NCBI RefSeq assembly: GCF_900116445.1
Contig: NZ_FPBH01000023.1
Location: 1 to 64,000, forward strand
Length of the DNA: 64,000 nt
Origin: Paraburkholderia aspalathi
Lineage (GTDB): Bacteria; Pseudomonadota; Gammaproteobacteria; Burkholderiales; Burkholderiaceae
Direction of reading: 5' to 3'
Shown here: piece after piece, positions 51,445 through 60,910 of the stretch
Layout: each line of letters opens with the position of its first letter
How positions within the stretch are numbered: position 1 is the first letter of the stretch
The notes under the pieces: generated by a model
The model's input: the letters and a program-made list of their open reading frames with translations, nothing else
Told to the model about the DNA's origin: nothing
Databases searched by the model: none
Program-made: the position numbers and the translations under genes

Positions 51445-53187
51445 TCAAGCCGCGCATTCCGCGTAGTACCGATTCGGTGCCGGAAAAACGCCGGTCATCA
51501 CCTCGATCAGGAATGGACCGTTAAGCTGTGACGCATCGCTCAGCGCATCTGCCAGATCATCGAGGTGCTCAACTCTGCGCGACGCGACACCGAGCGAAGC
51601 GGCAAAAGCAGCCCAGTCATGACTCGGCAGCTCGCTGAACTGCGCCGGAATAGAGCCATTGCTGATTGCGTCGATATGGACCGCGCCATGCGCAGCATTG
51701 TTCAACACGACATAAAGCACCTTTACGCCGTATCGGGCTGCGGTCTGGATCTCCATGCCGTGCATAAGCATGCATCCGTCTCCGGTCACGACGACACACG
51801 GGCGCTCCGGAGCCGCAAGCTTGACGCCGATCCCGGCGGCGACTGCCCAACCCATCGGCGCGAGCGAGCTGGATGAGAAATAGTTGCCAATGCCCGACGA
51901 GAGCCAGTAGTGAGCCATGAATATCCGGTGGGCGCCGGAATCCACGACAACGTTTGCATCCTTGGGCAGGAGTTGACACAGTTGCTTGACGACGTCTCCT
52001 GTATAGAGCGCTTGATCGCCATCTGAACCCCGCACGCCGGGTTGCTCGAACTTATAGTCGTACAAAGGAGTTTCGTTGACCTCGGCGACCCATGCTTTTC
52101 TTCTTTCCAACACCGTGTGAAAGTCGGCGCTGCGGTCCGTGTCCATCTCGGACAGCAAGCGGAATGTGGCGCCAATTCCGGAGAAAACTCTGCCGCGCGC
52201 GACATGCCCCGTCGCGGGTGCGTCAAAGCTGTCGTCGAAGATGATCAGTTCCTTCCAGGCGGAGAGCTTCTCCGTCCAGTTCATGCTGTCGCGCTGATTC
52301 AGGTCGCTGCCGAATACGACGAGGACGTCAAGCTCGTCCGAGTTGATGACGCGGACGGCCCGCGAGTGGCCCGAGAATCCGTACACGCCGAGCGAAAGGA
52401 TATGGTCCTCAGGAAACGCTCCCTTTCCCGAGAGCGTGGTCGCAACCGGAATGCAAAATTTTTCGGCTACGTCGAGCAGGACCTTCGCGGTTTCCGGGTC
52501 ATTGCCGCGACTGCCGATCAGAAAAGCGACTCTCTTCGATTTGAGCAGATACCGGTTGCACAAGGCCTCCAACGCAGCGCGGTTCGCGGGGACCTCGCAG
52601 GCGTTGAACTCGTCATGATCGTATGGTTGCCGTGATGCATTGTGGCCGGGCAGCACTTCCTGCCGCTGAACGTCGACAGGGATGCTCACGAAGGACTGCG
52701 CTCGACGCATCCAGTTCAACCCATCTGTCGCGCGGCGCATCTCGGCCTGAAGATTGTCTTTGTTCTTCAGTTCAACAACATTTTCGACCAGGCTCCTTAC
52801 CACGCCGCTTTCAAAAATGCCGCTCTGCGTAGCATCCTGGAACGCACCTTTGCCTTCCGCACGCGACGAAACCCCTCCGGCGATATAGAGCATGGGAATC
52901 CGGTCTGCGTGAGCGGCCGCCATACCGGGCACGAAATTCATGGTGCCCGGTCCGGAAATCCCCACGCACACGCCGAATTTTCGGCTGGCCCGCGCATAAC
53001 CATCGGCCATGAAAGCACTGCTGGTCTCATGCGCGCAAACAATGCCGCGGATCGATGGCGATTTGTCGATTGCATCCAGCAGTGGGTAGATCATCTTCCC
53101 CGGCACGAGGAAGACGTGGTCGATTTTCGCGACTTCCAACGACTTCACGACCGTTGTCGATACATTGAGAGGAGCGTGTGATTCCAT
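51445..53187 (-). CDS. Thiamine-pyrophosphate-dependent enzyme, acetolactate synthase-like
   Basis: 580 aa, three-domain ThDP enzyme. Catalytic Glu is E54 (AHETSSAFMADGYAR); the ThDP/Mg motif runs GDGCMLMHGMEIQTAARY to YVVLNN. The central domain fits IlvB, oxalyl-CoA decarboxylase or sulfoacetaldehyde acetyltransferase-like relatives. No ilvN regulatory-subunit gene is adjacent, so branched-chain synthesis is unlikely. Convergent with the fmdB operon; reaction not assigned. Confidence 0.85.
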   Translation of the reverse strand: MESHAPLNVSTTVVKSLEVAKIDHVFLVPGKMIYPLLDAIDKSPSIRGIVCAHETSSAFMADGYARASRKFGVCVGISGPGTMNFVPGMAAAHADRIPMLYIAGGVSSRAEGKGAFQDATQSGIFESGVVRSLVENVVELKNKDNLQAEMRRATDGLNWMRRAQSFVSIPVDVQRQEVLPGHNASRQPYDHDEFNACEVPANRAALEALCNRYLLKSKRVAFLIGSRGNDPETAKVLLDVAEKFCIPVATTLSGKGAFPEDHILSLGVYGFSGHSRAVRVINSDELDVLVVFGSDLNQRDSMNWTEKLSAWKELIIFDDSFDAPATGHVARGRVFSGIGATFRLLSEMDTDRSADFHTVLERRKAWVAEVNETPLYDYKFEQPGVRGSDGDQALYTGDVVKQLCQLLPKDANVVVDSGAHRIFMAHYWLSSGIGNYFSSSSLAPMGWAVAAGIGVKLAAPERPCVVVTGDGCMLMHGMEIQTAARYGVKVLYVVLNNAAHGAVHIDAISNGSIPAQFSELPSHDWAAFAASLGVASRRVEHLDDLADALSDASQLNGPFLIEVMTGVFPAPNRYYAECAA

Positions 53188-53560
53188 ATTTTTTGAGTAC
53201 GATCCGAGTAGAAACCAATAATCGGATCTCGCTATCTCTCATCCGGACGTCGCGCGTGGCCCTCGAAAGAGCAACGTGACGAAGCCGGCGGCACAACGCC
53301 GGTATGTGGAGACAGCGAGACGGCCCTGAACGCGTTGCACACCGGCTGCAATCGCGTCCCGTGCTGCTGCATCGAGCCCGCCTGAAACGGACCCGTGTCT
53401 CCATCCGTGAGTACTCTTTCTCGACTACGACGTCGCTCGCATGCACTGCCTCAATGGAGGCGAGCGCTGCGAGGTGTTATCGACCATGCGGCGCGCGAGA
53501 ATCGCGAACCTCGGTCCGTTCGACTACAGGTAGACGTTCAGCTTGAACGCGTTGCCCCGT
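53188..53560. other. 373-bp interval without a recognised gene
   Basis: Lies upstream of the TPP enzyme and downstream of the chemoreceptor, both on the minus strand. A small hairpin, CGTTCA (53535-53540) with TGAACG (53544-53549), follows the chemoreceptor stop. Overlapping plus-strand frames of up to 111 codons show no similarity. Confidence 0.5.
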
Positions 53561-55303
53561 TCAGAATGTCTGCCAGTCGGCAGCTTCATTTGCACTGGTC
53601 GCGGCTGCGGCCGCGGTGCTTGCACTGCTTGTTAAACGTGGCGTCGCCGCGGGCTTTGCCAACTTTGCCGGGGATGCCACCTGCGGCTTGCGATGCGGTT
53701 CCTTCCGAGCTGCGTTCACAGGTGACATAGATACGCGCCTGACGTCGATCTTGAAGAACGCCACCGCTGCACGCAGACCCTGGGCCTGCTGCGCCATCGA
53801 CTGGGCCGCCGCCGAAGCTTCTTCCACCAGCGCGGCGTTCTGCTGGGTGACCTGGTCCATCTGGTTGACTGCCTGATTGACCTGCTCGATGCCGGTGCTC
53901 TGTTCTTGCGACGCCGACGAGATTTCGCCCACGATATCGGTGACACGCTTCACCGACGCGACGATCTCATTGATCGTGCCGCCCGCCTGCTCGACAAGAT
54001 TCGAGCCCACCTCTACCCGATTGACCGAATCGGCGATCAAATCCTTGATTTCCTTTGCGGCGCTGGCACTACGCTGCGCAAGCGCGCGCACTTCGCCGGC
54101 AACGACGGCGAAGCCGCGACCCTGTTCGCCGGCACGAGCCGCCTCGACCGCCGCGTTGAGCGCGAGGATGTTGGTCTGGAAGGCAATACCCTCGATCACA
54201 CTGATGATCTCGGACATTTTGGTCGAACTGGCGGAGATATCGCGCATCGTTTCGACCACTTGCCCGACGACGTCGCCGCCTTGCTGTGCGATGCCGGAGG
54301 CCGTACCGGCGAGCGTTGCTGCCTGCTTCGCGTTATCCGTGTTGTGACGGACCGCAGCGGTCAGTTCTTCGATGCTCGAGGCGGTTTCTTCGAGCGATGC
54401 TGCCTGCTCCTCTGTGCGGCTCGACAGATCCAGATTCCCTTGTGCGATCTGCGCACTTGCCGTCGCCACGCCTTCGGCGTTCTCGCGGACTTCCGCCACG
54501 ACCTGCGCGAGCGCATCGCGCATTGCTTTCAGCGATGCCATGAGGCTGGTCGTATCGCCGGGCCGGAGGTCGATGCTTACGCTGAGATCGCCCGCCGCCA
54601 CGCTTCTGGCGAGGTTGGCGGCTGTCGCCGGTTCAGTGCCCAGTTGCCGTGTCAGATTGCGGGCCATCCAGACGCCGATGCCCCAACCGATCAACATGGA
54701 CAAGACCACCAGAACAATCATCAGATTGCGGCCGTCCTCGTAGACCTTGTCGTTAGATCCGGCCGTCGCTTGGGCGTCGCTCTGTTTCACATTAACCAGC
54801 GTGCCCATCAGGACCAGGGTCTTGAACCCCTTCTCATGGTATTCGCCCAACAGATAGGCAGTCAGGGCAGCTTGATCCTGTAGCCCAGCGGCGTTAATCC
54901 GGCCTTTCATTTCATCGAAGGCCTGTATGTAGTCGTGCCAGCCCTGATCGAGATCGGCGAAGGTCGCCTTCCCTTTGTCGGTGTAGACGAGGGGCTCGGC
55001 TTGATTGAGGTGCTCGCGCGCCGAGGCCAGGGCTTTTTCGGCTTGGCCTAGCGAGGCAGTCCGCTGCTCGGCAGTGGAAGCCAGAATGGCGTTGCGTAGA
55101 TAGGTACCGACTCTCAGCACATCGGCGTTCGCTTGCTGGATCTGGTTAAGCCCCACGAGATCCATTCGATAGGTCGTGTCCGCGTTGTCGCTGATCTGTC
55201 CCATGCTGCGGACACCGATCACACTGACGATGGCACTGATGACTGATACGAGGATAAAGGCGCTGATTAGTTTGGCGCCGAGCTTCATATTGCCGATATT
55301 CAT
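53561..55303 (-). CDS. Methyl-accepting chemotaxis protein
   Basis: 580 aa Tar/Tsr-type receptor. TM1 at about residues 10-30 (LISAFILVSVISAIVSVIG), periplasmic four-helix-bundle domain (about 32-190), TM2 (about 193-212), HAMP, then the signalling domain with the conserved hairpin tip EISSASQEQSTGIEQVNQAV and the methylation helices. It ends DWQTF, a CheR/CheB-tethering pentapeptide of the xWxxF type. ATG 55303 gives the standard N-terminus. An orphan receptor here, with no che genes nearby; ligand unknown. Confidence 0.95.
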   Translation of the reverse strand: MNIGNMKLGAKLISAFILVSVISAIVSVIGVRSMGQISDNADTTYRMDLVGLNQIQQANADVLRVGTYLRNAILASTAEQRTASLGQAEKALASAREHLNQAEPLVYTDKGKATFADLDQGWHDYIQAFDEMKGRINAAGLQDQAALTAYLLGEYHEKGFKTLVLMGTLVNVKQSDAQATAGSNDKVYEDGRNLMIVLVVLSMLIGWGIGVWMARNLTRQLGTEPATAANLARSVAAGDLSVSIDLRPGDTTSLMASLKAMRDALAQVVAEVRENAEGVATASAQIAQGNLDLSSRTEEQAASLEETASSIEELTAAVRHNTDNAKQAATLAGTASGIAQQGGDVVGQVVETMRDISASSTKMSEIISVIEGIAFQTNILALNAAVEAARAGEQGRGFAVVAGEVRALAQRSASAAKEIKDLIADSVNRVEVGSNLVEQAGGTINEIVASVKRVTDIVGEISSASQEQSTGIEQVNQAVNQMDQVTQQNAALVEEASAAAQSMAQQAQGLRAAVAFFKIDVRRVSMSPVNAARKEPHRKPQVASPAKLAKPAATPRLTSSASTAAAAATSANEAADWQTF

Positions 55304-55628
55304 AGCTTGCTTCGTCAACGTGAAAAAATTGGAACAAAGAAATAGATCCAACGACGCTCGCGCGTCGCCGGATAGTCGGCAATGCCGTCCGGGGATGCGG
55401 CAAGTGCTCCATGTATTCAGTTAACGGCAGGCACAATCTATTCTTCATACCAATTATCGTTTACGCGCAAATTTATCGTATTTTTATGCTTCCAAGTTAT
55501 TACTTTGTAAGGTTTGGAGCGAAGACGAATGCCGAAGGTCCAGCGACTGAGCGCGGCAGAGGAGATGACGTTTCGACAACTGGCAGTCCGTTCATCGCCT
55601 CTTGATAGACTTGCGCGTACGGAAAGAG
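55304..55628. other. 325-bp divergent promoter region
   Basis: Lies between the chemoreceptor and the DnaJ-like gene. An AT-rich tract (about 55432-55515) is the likely promoter area. I saw no gene and no convincing FliA-type promoter. Confidence 0.5.
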
Positions 55629-56651
55629 ATGCGGGGGAAATGCGTGAGTCTTGACGAATACTATAGGCGGCTGAAGTTGCCGGACACTGCGTCGCCGGCA
55701 GACGTCAAGCGCGCGTACCGACGGCTAAGAGCGAAGTACCACCCCGATCGCAACAAGGGGCGCGAATCGACAGTCGAGCCGGTGTTCAAGCGCATTCAGG
55801 AGGCGTTTGAGATTTTGACAGGCGAGCGTCAACCGCCCGTACTCAGTCAGGCGGCGGCATCGACTGAGCGCCGTGACAAGCCAGCCCACTCACGCGAACA
55901 CCGCAGCTCGCCTCCGATGCGCGGCGCGAACTGCCTGGTCGAACTTTTCGTTCCGCTCGAAGCCGCGATTCATGGCGGCGAGGTCGAAGCGAGCTATGCG
56001 GTGAGGGGACCGTGTCACCCATGTCAAGAACGCGGTGCCCAGTGCGCGAGCTGCAACGGCAGCGGTCTGTCGGTCTCGGGCATGCACTGCGTCGCATGTG
56101 GGGGGACTGGTCGCCCGCCGGCGAGTGACCGGTGCCAAGCGTGTCTCGGCACAGGTATCAGAACCTGGCGGAAGTTCGAGACTGTGAAGGTTCCAGCGGG
56201 TGTGTGGGATGGCCAGCGTCTTGTCGTCGAAGGTGGTGGTCATCCCGGGACGAATGGCGGTCCGTCTGGTGACGCGATCTTCTCGGTCGCGATTGTGTGC
56301 AGCGCGGCCTTTCGTCGTGACGGCCTGAATCTCGCAAGCGAGATTCAGGTTGACTTCGTGACAGCTACGCTCGGAGGTAACTTCGAAGCGCAGATCCTGG
56401 GGCGCGCGCACCAGATGACGATTCCGCAGAACGCGCAACAGGGCAGCACGATTCGTCTACGCGGACATGGACTCACGGACCGCAATGGCTTTCGCGGCGA
56501 CCTGACGCTGCAATTGGTGCTCGCGATGCCGGCTGCGGCTTCACATCTCACTGACGATGAACGACAACGGCTGCGTGAGATGTTTGCGGATGCGGGGCGT
56601 CGAGCAATGCAGGTAATCACAGCGACCGCACCAAACGGTGCGCCGTCGTAG
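55629..56651 (+). CDS. DnaJ-like co-chaperone without a Gly/Phe linker
   Basis: 340 aa. J domain at about residues 8-70 with HPD (KYHPDRNKG). A zinc-binding module follows: CHPC, CASCNGSG, CVACGGTG and CQACLGTG, four CxxC pairs of which the first lacks GxG. A C-terminal substrate-binding region has QQGSTIRLRGHGL. The Gly/Phe-rich linker of DnaJ is replaced by a polar Ser/Arg stretch. ATG 55629 is used; GTG 55644 with GGGGG upstream is a good alternative. Stands alone without dnaK. Confidence 0.85.
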   Translation: MRGKCVSLDEYYRRLKLPDTASPADVKRAYRRLRAKYHPDRNKGRESTVEPVFKRIQEAFEILTGERQPPVLSQAAASTERRDKPAHSREHRSSPPMRGANCLVELFVPLEAAIHGGEVEASYAVRGPCHPCQERGAQCASCNGSGLSVSGMHCVACGGTGRPPASDRCQACLGTGIRTWRKFETVKVPAGVWDGQRLVVEGGGHPGTNGGPSGDAIFSVAIVCSAAFRRDGLNLASEIQVDFVTATLGGNFEAQILGRAHQMTIPQNAQQGSTIRLRGHGLTDRNGFRGDLTLQLVLAMPAAASHLTDDERQRLREMFADAGRRAMQVITATAPNGAPS

Positions 56652-56798
56652 CAGGACAATCGGCACCGCTTCGCCACACCCGATACGAACAACTGCATGC
56701 TGCCAAAGCTCGCGATCCGTCGCACAACACATTCGGAGAATCCAATGTCCGTTGGTCTTTGCAGTGCGCGATAGCTTACAAAAATAGTCGAGGGAAAG

Positions 56799-57164
56799 AT
56801 GGGTCCGTCTCTAAACCGGATATTGCTGTACGCGAAGGACGTGAAAAAAACCTGTGAATTCTACGAACGATACTTTCGTTTCGCCTATAAGTTCGATGAC
56901 GACGATCGTATTGCCGAACTCGTATCGCCGCACGGAGGCGTCATCATCATGGTCCATCAAGCCGCGAAGGGAGTAAGGTCAGGGCAAGCTACGGTGAAGT
57001 TGGTGTTCGACATCGATGACGTCGAAGGCTTCAAGAACGAATGCGCGAGAGGCGGTCTTGAATTTGGCGCAACCCATCAAGCGAATGGCTACAGTTTTGC
57101 CAATGCGAAAGACCCGGACGGGAACTCCATATCTATTTCGAGCCGGAGCTTCGCAGCCAAGTAG
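56799..57164 (+). CDS. VOC-superfamily (glyoxalase-like) protein
   Basis: 121 aa: LNRILLYAKDVKKTCEFYER at the N-terminus and FANAKDPDGNSISISSR at the C-terminus, the βαβββ repeats of glyoxalase-like proteins. GAGGGAAAG precedes ATG 56799. Stop overlaps the possible GTG start of the next gene by one base. Specific activity not assignable. Confidence 0.82.
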   Translation: MGPSLNRILLYAKDVKKTCEFYERYFRFAYKFDDDDRIAELVSPHGGVIIMVHQAAKGVRSGQATVKLVFDIDDVEGFKNECARGGLEFGATHQANGYSFANAKDPDGNSISISSRSFAAK

Positions 57165-57547
57165 TGTCTTTGAGTAAACCCATCATGAAACATAGTTCAA
57201 AAGGCGGCCTCGTCTATTCCACCGACGGCGGACGGATGTGTCCCGAATGCAGAAAGGCGCTCGCGGAATGTATCTGCAAGACAGTTGCCAGGAAATTGCC
57301 GGTAGGCGATGGCGTCGTGCGAGTGTCACGCGAGACCAAGGGCCGAGGCGGGAAAAGCGTGACGATCGTTAAGGGGTTGGCGCTCGATCCTCTTGCGTTG
57401 GCCTCATTAGGCAAGCAATTGCGCACGGCCTGCGGTTCTGGTGGAACAGTCAAGGATGGCGTGATTGAAGTGCAGGGTGACCATTGCGAGCGGGTCATCG
57501 AAGCGCTCAAGAAGTACGGCCACAGCGCGAAGCGCGCCGGGGGCTAA
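57164..57547 (+). CDS. SUI1/YciH-family translation factor-like protein
   Basis: 127 aa from GTG 57164, or 120 from ATG 57185. N-terminal cysteines (MCPECRKALAECIC) and the eIF1-fold core: RVSRETKGRGGKSVTIVKGL and GCSGGTVKDG-like (ACGSGGTVKDGVIEVQGDH). YciH resembles eIF1 and can act on initiation fidelity in bacteria. The one-base overlap with the VOC gene suggests coupling; neither start has a strong ribosome site. Confidence 0.87.
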   Translation: MSLSKPIMKHSSKGGLVYSTDGGRMCPECRKALAECICKTVARKLPVGDGVVRVSRETKGRGGKSVTIVKGLALDPLALASLGKQLRTACGSGGTVKDGVIEVQGDHCERVIEALKKYGHSAKRAGG

Positions 57548-57560
57548 TCGCTTCAATGAG

Positions 57561-57610
57561 CGTTGACCCGCGGCGCAGATTGAGTCCACTCCGCCGCGGG
57601 CCGATCAACG
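57561..57610. terminator. Bidirectional hairpin between convergent genes
   Basis: CCCGCGGCG (57567-57575) pairs perfectly with CGCCGCGGG (57592-57600), and after a 4-base bulge CGTTGA (57561-57566) pairs with TCAACG (57605-57610). It lies between the YciH-like stop and the epimerase stop, so probably ends both transcripts. Confidence 0.6.
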
Positions 57611-57617
57611 AAAGTGA

Positions 57618-58505
57618 CTAGACGTACCGCGCTTCGTTGAGATCGGCGATGAGCGTCGGCCCGGTTGGATGCCAGTCCAACCGGGTCTGAGTCTGGACAC
57701 TCGAGGCCGGCATATCCAATCCGACGAACATTGCCATCCATCCAAAATGCGACGCCGCTTCATCCGGGCTGATCGAAACGACAGGCAAGTTCAAACCCCG
57801 ACCCAGCGCCTCGGCGATTTCGCGGCTACTGATCCCTTCTTCGCCGACCGCATGATATCGAGCTCCCTGTTGACGCTTTTCTATGGCGAGCCGATAGAGA
57901 CGCGCCACATCGGAGAGATGACCGGCCGGCCAGCGGTTACGGCCGTCGCCTAAGAAGGCGCTAACGCCTTTCTCCCGAGCGATAGCAACGAGCGGCGAGA
58001 TGAGACCCTGCTTGAACGGGTTGTGAACCTGAGGCAGGCGTACCACCGACACATTGACACCCGCCTCCAGGAGCGCATTCCCAGCCAGCTCAGATGCGAT
58101 CCGCGGATTGGGATGACTGACATTAAAGACATCTTCAGACGCCAGTTGACCGTGCTCACCACTACCCATGCCGGTCCCCGAGGTGATGATCAGAGGGCGG
58201 TCGGAGCCGGCGAGCACGGAGCCGAGTGCCGCAATCGCACGCTTGTCCTTTTCGCAGTTCTCCACGAATCTAGAGAAATCGTGATCGAATGCCGTGTGGA
58301 TGACGGCATCTGCATTTGCGGCGCCGCTGCGTAGGCTCTCCGGATCCTCCAAGGTTCCGCGATGCACCTCTGCACCTGCATCGATAAGCGCTTGCGCTCC
58401 CGCGTCCGAACGCGTCATGCCGATCACATGATGACCCGCGTTGATGAGTTCGGGAACGATGGCCGCGCCGATGAAACCTGTCGCGCCCGTCAGAAAGATA
58501 CGCAT
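57618..58505 (-). CDS. NAD-dependent epimerase/dehydratase-family (extended SDR) protein
   Basis: 295 aa. Rossmann motif MRIFLTGATGFIGAAIVPEL, acidic DAGAEVHRGTLEDPESL and later LDWHPTGPTLIADLN typical of atypical extended SDRs. The usual YxxxK is not obvious (NPRIASELAGNAL occupies the position), so it may be a reductase or regulator variant. GGAGG lies upstream of ATG 58505. Divergent from a decayed LuxR fragment and kup. Confidence 0.82.
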   Translation of the reverse strand: MRIFLTGATGFIGAAIVPELINAGHHVIGMTRSDAGAQALIDAGAEVHRGTLEDPESLRSGAANADAVIHTAFDHDFSRFVENCEKDKRAIAALGSVLAGSDRPLIITSGTGMGSGEHGQLASEDVFNVSHPNPRIASELAGNALLEAGVNVSVVRLPQVHNPFKQGLISPLVAIAREKGVSAFLGDGRNRWPAGHLSDVARLYRLAIEKRQQGARYHAVGEEGISSREIAEALGRGLNLPVVSISPDEAASHFGWMAMFVGLDMPASSVQTQTRLDWHPTGPTLIADLNEARYV

Positions 58506-58639
58506 GGTGAAACCTCCGTAGTAGTCGCAGCTACTATCTGGCCATTTCCCGTGCTGTTGAAGTGGTGACGTCATCCTATGAAAAGAACTAACAGGATGAT
58601 CCCGATGCCGGCCGGTCAATCCAACGCTGATGCAATACG

Positions 58640-58753
58640 TCGACCCGCCTCACTGCCAAAGTTCACCGACGCAATCTTTACAAGAAGCTGAACATCTCCT
58701 CTCAAGCGACACTCTTTCTGCTCATCATGGATGAAGACCTGGAGACCAACTGA
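58640..58753 (+). pseudogene. Remnant of a LuxR-family regulator (C-terminal HTH end)
   Basis: In the frame ending at TGA 58751-58753 the sequence reads LTAKVHRRNLYKKLNISSQA followed by TLFLLIMDEDLETN. This is the recognition helix and tail of a LuxR/GerE domain. An in-frame stop at 58628 and lack of any upstream coding sequence show that the rest of the gene is gone. Too short for a functional regulator. Confidence 0.65.
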
Positions 58754-58954
58754 GGCGAACCGGTTCTGCTGGGTGATCCTAAGGAGATGCCTGGCTTTGA
58801 ACCGCGCCCTTTCTTCTGTAGGCTGTCACCGACAGGCCGTCCGCTGATCAGTCCATTGCAGCAAAATCAGCGTGACCAGACGGGCCGCCAGGCGCTTGAG
58901 CGCCGGCGCACCGTTCGTTGGCCGGGGGCCCCACCCACTGAGAAGGAGCCATTC

Positions 58955-60880
58955 ATGGAATCGTCTTCAGGCCAACAACCGGGCGCCCCTGCCGGCCACG
59001 TCGAGGAAACCCGCCACGGGTCGATGCCCAAGCTGGCGCTGGCCGCCATCGGCATCGTGTTCGGCGACATCGGCACCAGTCCGCTCTACACCATGAGCAC
59101 GGTATTCGACTCGGGTCACGGGCTGGTGCTCGATCGCTTCAATGTGCTGGGCGTGGTGTCGCTCATCATCTGGTCGCTGATCATTGTGGTGACGCTGAAG
59201 TACGTGACGCTGATCATGCGCGCCCACAACCACGGTGAGGGCGGCATCATGGCGCTGCTGGCGCTGGCTTCCAGTTCTGTAATGGACCGGCCCCGCCTGC
59301 GCAACGGGCTGCTACTCGCCGGTGTATTCGGCGCGGCGCTGTTCTATGGCGACGGCGTCATCACGCCGGCCATCTCGGTGCTCAGCGCGGTGGAAGGACT
59401 GGAAGTGGCGGAACCGCAGCTCAAGCCCTTCGTGGTGTCGATCGCACTCGTCGTGCTGATCGCTTTGTTCCTCGTGCAGCGGCGCGGCACGGCCGGCATC
59501 GGCGCTGTGTTCGGGCCGGTGATGGTGCTGTGGTTTGTCGTGATTGCGGTGTCGGGACTGCTCAGCATCGGCCGCGCGCCGGCCATCCTGGTCGCTTTCA
59601 ACCCGTTCGTGGGCCTCGAATTCCTGATGCGCAACGGCTGGCGGGCCTTCGTCTCGCTCGGCGCGGTGGTGTTGGCGCTGACCGGCGCTGAGGCGCTTTA
59701 TGCCGACATGGGCCACTTCGGCGCGCCGCCGATTCGTCTGTCGTGGTTCGCACTCGTACTGCCCGCGCTGGCGCTTAACTACCTGGGCCAGGGCGCGCTG
59801 CTGTTGTCGGATCCCAAGGCCGTGGACAACCCCTTCTTCCACCTCTTCCCGTCGGTGGCGTTGTTCCCGATGGTGGTGCTGGCCACGGTGGCGACTGTGA
59901 TCGCGTCGCAGGCAGTGATCAGCGGCGCGTTTTCCATGACCAAGCAGGCCATGCAACTCGGCTTCATGCCGCGCATGGGCATTGTCTACACCTCTGAACG
60001 CGAGGTCGGCCAGATCTATGTGCCTGCGATCAACTGGCTGCTGCTGATCGCGGTGGTGGGGGCGGTGCTGGGCTTCGGTTCCTCTACGGCGCTGGGTTCG
60101 GCCTACGGTATCGCGGTAACGGGCACCATGATGATCACCACCTTCCTCACGTTCTACGTGGTGCGCTACGCCTGGCACTACAACTGGTTGCTGTGTGTGC
60201 TGGCCACCGGCTTCTTCTTCGTCATCGATCTGGCGTTCTTCTCGGCCAACCTGCTCAAGTTCGTGGATGGCGGATGGTTCCCGCTGCTGCTGGGCGCCAT
60301 CATGTTCACCGTGATGTCCACATGGCACCGCGGCCGTGCGCTGATGATCGAAGAGGCCAGCATCCATGCCGGCGCGCTGCCGCTGGGCAGGTACCTGGAC
60401 AGCCTGTTTGCGAAGGAAACGATCCGCGTGCCCGGCACCGCCGCGTTCCTGACCATCGATCCCCATACCGTGCCGCACGCGCTGGTCAACAACCTGGCGC
60501 ATAACCACGTGCTGCACGAGCGTGTGCTGTTCGTGCATGTGACCAACCTGGATGTGCCCTATGTGCCGCGCGAGCAGCGCGTGGCGATCACGCCGCTGGG
60601 CCACAACTGTCACAGCATCCTTGTGACATACGGCTTCAAGGACGTGGCCAGCCTGCCGCAAGCGCTGCGCGACTGCGAGCCGAAGGGCCTGGTGGTCGAT
60701 CCGGCGAAGGTCTCCTACTTCCTCAGTCATGCCACCGTGGTGGCGACCGGAGGCAAGGGCATGCCGGTGTGGCGCGAACGATTGTTCAGCGTGATGGCGC
60801 ACAATATCGGCAACCCTGCAGCTTATTTCAAACTGAGCTCAAACCGGGTGATCGAGCTGGGCTCGCGCGTCGAAATATGA
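58955..60880 (+). CDS. kup: KUP-family potassium uptake protein
   Basis: 641 aa inner-membrane K+/H+ symporter. N-terminal KUP signature LALAAIGIVFGDIGTSPLYT, then about 12 TM segments (GALFYGDGVITPAISVLSAV-type region, ALYADMGHFG, QAVISGAFSMTKQAMQLGF) and a C-terminal cytosolic β-domain (RVLFVHVTNLDVPYV in part). AAGGAG six bases before ATG 58955 decides the start; the frame is open to 58787. DUF2235 gene follows after 30 bp. Confidence 0.93.
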   Translation: MESSSGQQPGAPAGHVEETRHGSMPKLALAAIGIVFGDIGTSPLYTMSTVFDSGHGLVLDRFNVLGVVSLIIWSLIIVVTLKYVTLIMRAHNHGEGGIMALLALASSSVMDRPRLRNGLLLAGVFGAALFYGDGVITPAISVLSAVEGLEVAEPQLKPFVVSIALVVLIALFLVQRRGTAGIGAVFGPVMVLWFVVIAVSGLLSIGRAPAILVAFNPFVGLEFLMRNGWRAFVSLGAVVLALTGAEALYADMGHFGAPPIRLSWFALVLPALALNYLGQGALLLSDPKAVDNPFFHLFPSVALFPMVVLATVATVIASQAVISGAFSMTKQAMQLGFMPRMGIVYTSEREVGQIYVPAINWLLLIAVVGAVLGFGSSTALGSAYGIAVTGTMMITTFLTFYVVRYAWHYNWLLCVLATGFFFVIDLAFFSANLLKFVDGGWFPLLLGAIMFTVMSTWHRGRALMIEEASIHAGALPLGRYLDSLFAKETIRVPGTAAFLTIDPHTVPHALVNNLAHNHVLHERVLFVHVTNLDVPYVPREQRVAITPLGHNCHSILVTYGFKDVASLPQALRDCEPKGLVVDPAKVSYFLSHATVVATGGKGMPVWRERLFSVMAHNIGNPAAYFKLSSNRVIELGSRVEI

Positions 60881-60904
60881 GGTAGAACCTATAAGGTAGA
60901 ACCT
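60880..60904. repeat. Two copies of an 11-bp palindromic motif before the DUF2235 gene
   Basis: AGGTAGAACCT at 60880-60890 and again at 60894-60904, each an inverted repeat AGGT/ACCT around AGA. The first begins in the kup stop codon and the second ends seven bases before the DUF2235 ATG. Could be an operator or a duplicated translation-control element. Confidence 0.5.
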
Positions 60905-60910
60905 GCAAAC

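Noticed and set aside
55304..55500. FliA (sigma 28) promoter for the chemoreceptor
   Set aside because: TTATCGTT and a TTTA element occur in the right orientation, but the spacer is about 10 rather than 15 bases.
59312..60802. 496-codon minus-strand frame opposite kup
   Set aside because: His/Gln/Arg-rich shadow of the Kup membrane segments; similar shadows at 22252-23388 and 26737-27909 were rejected for the same reason.
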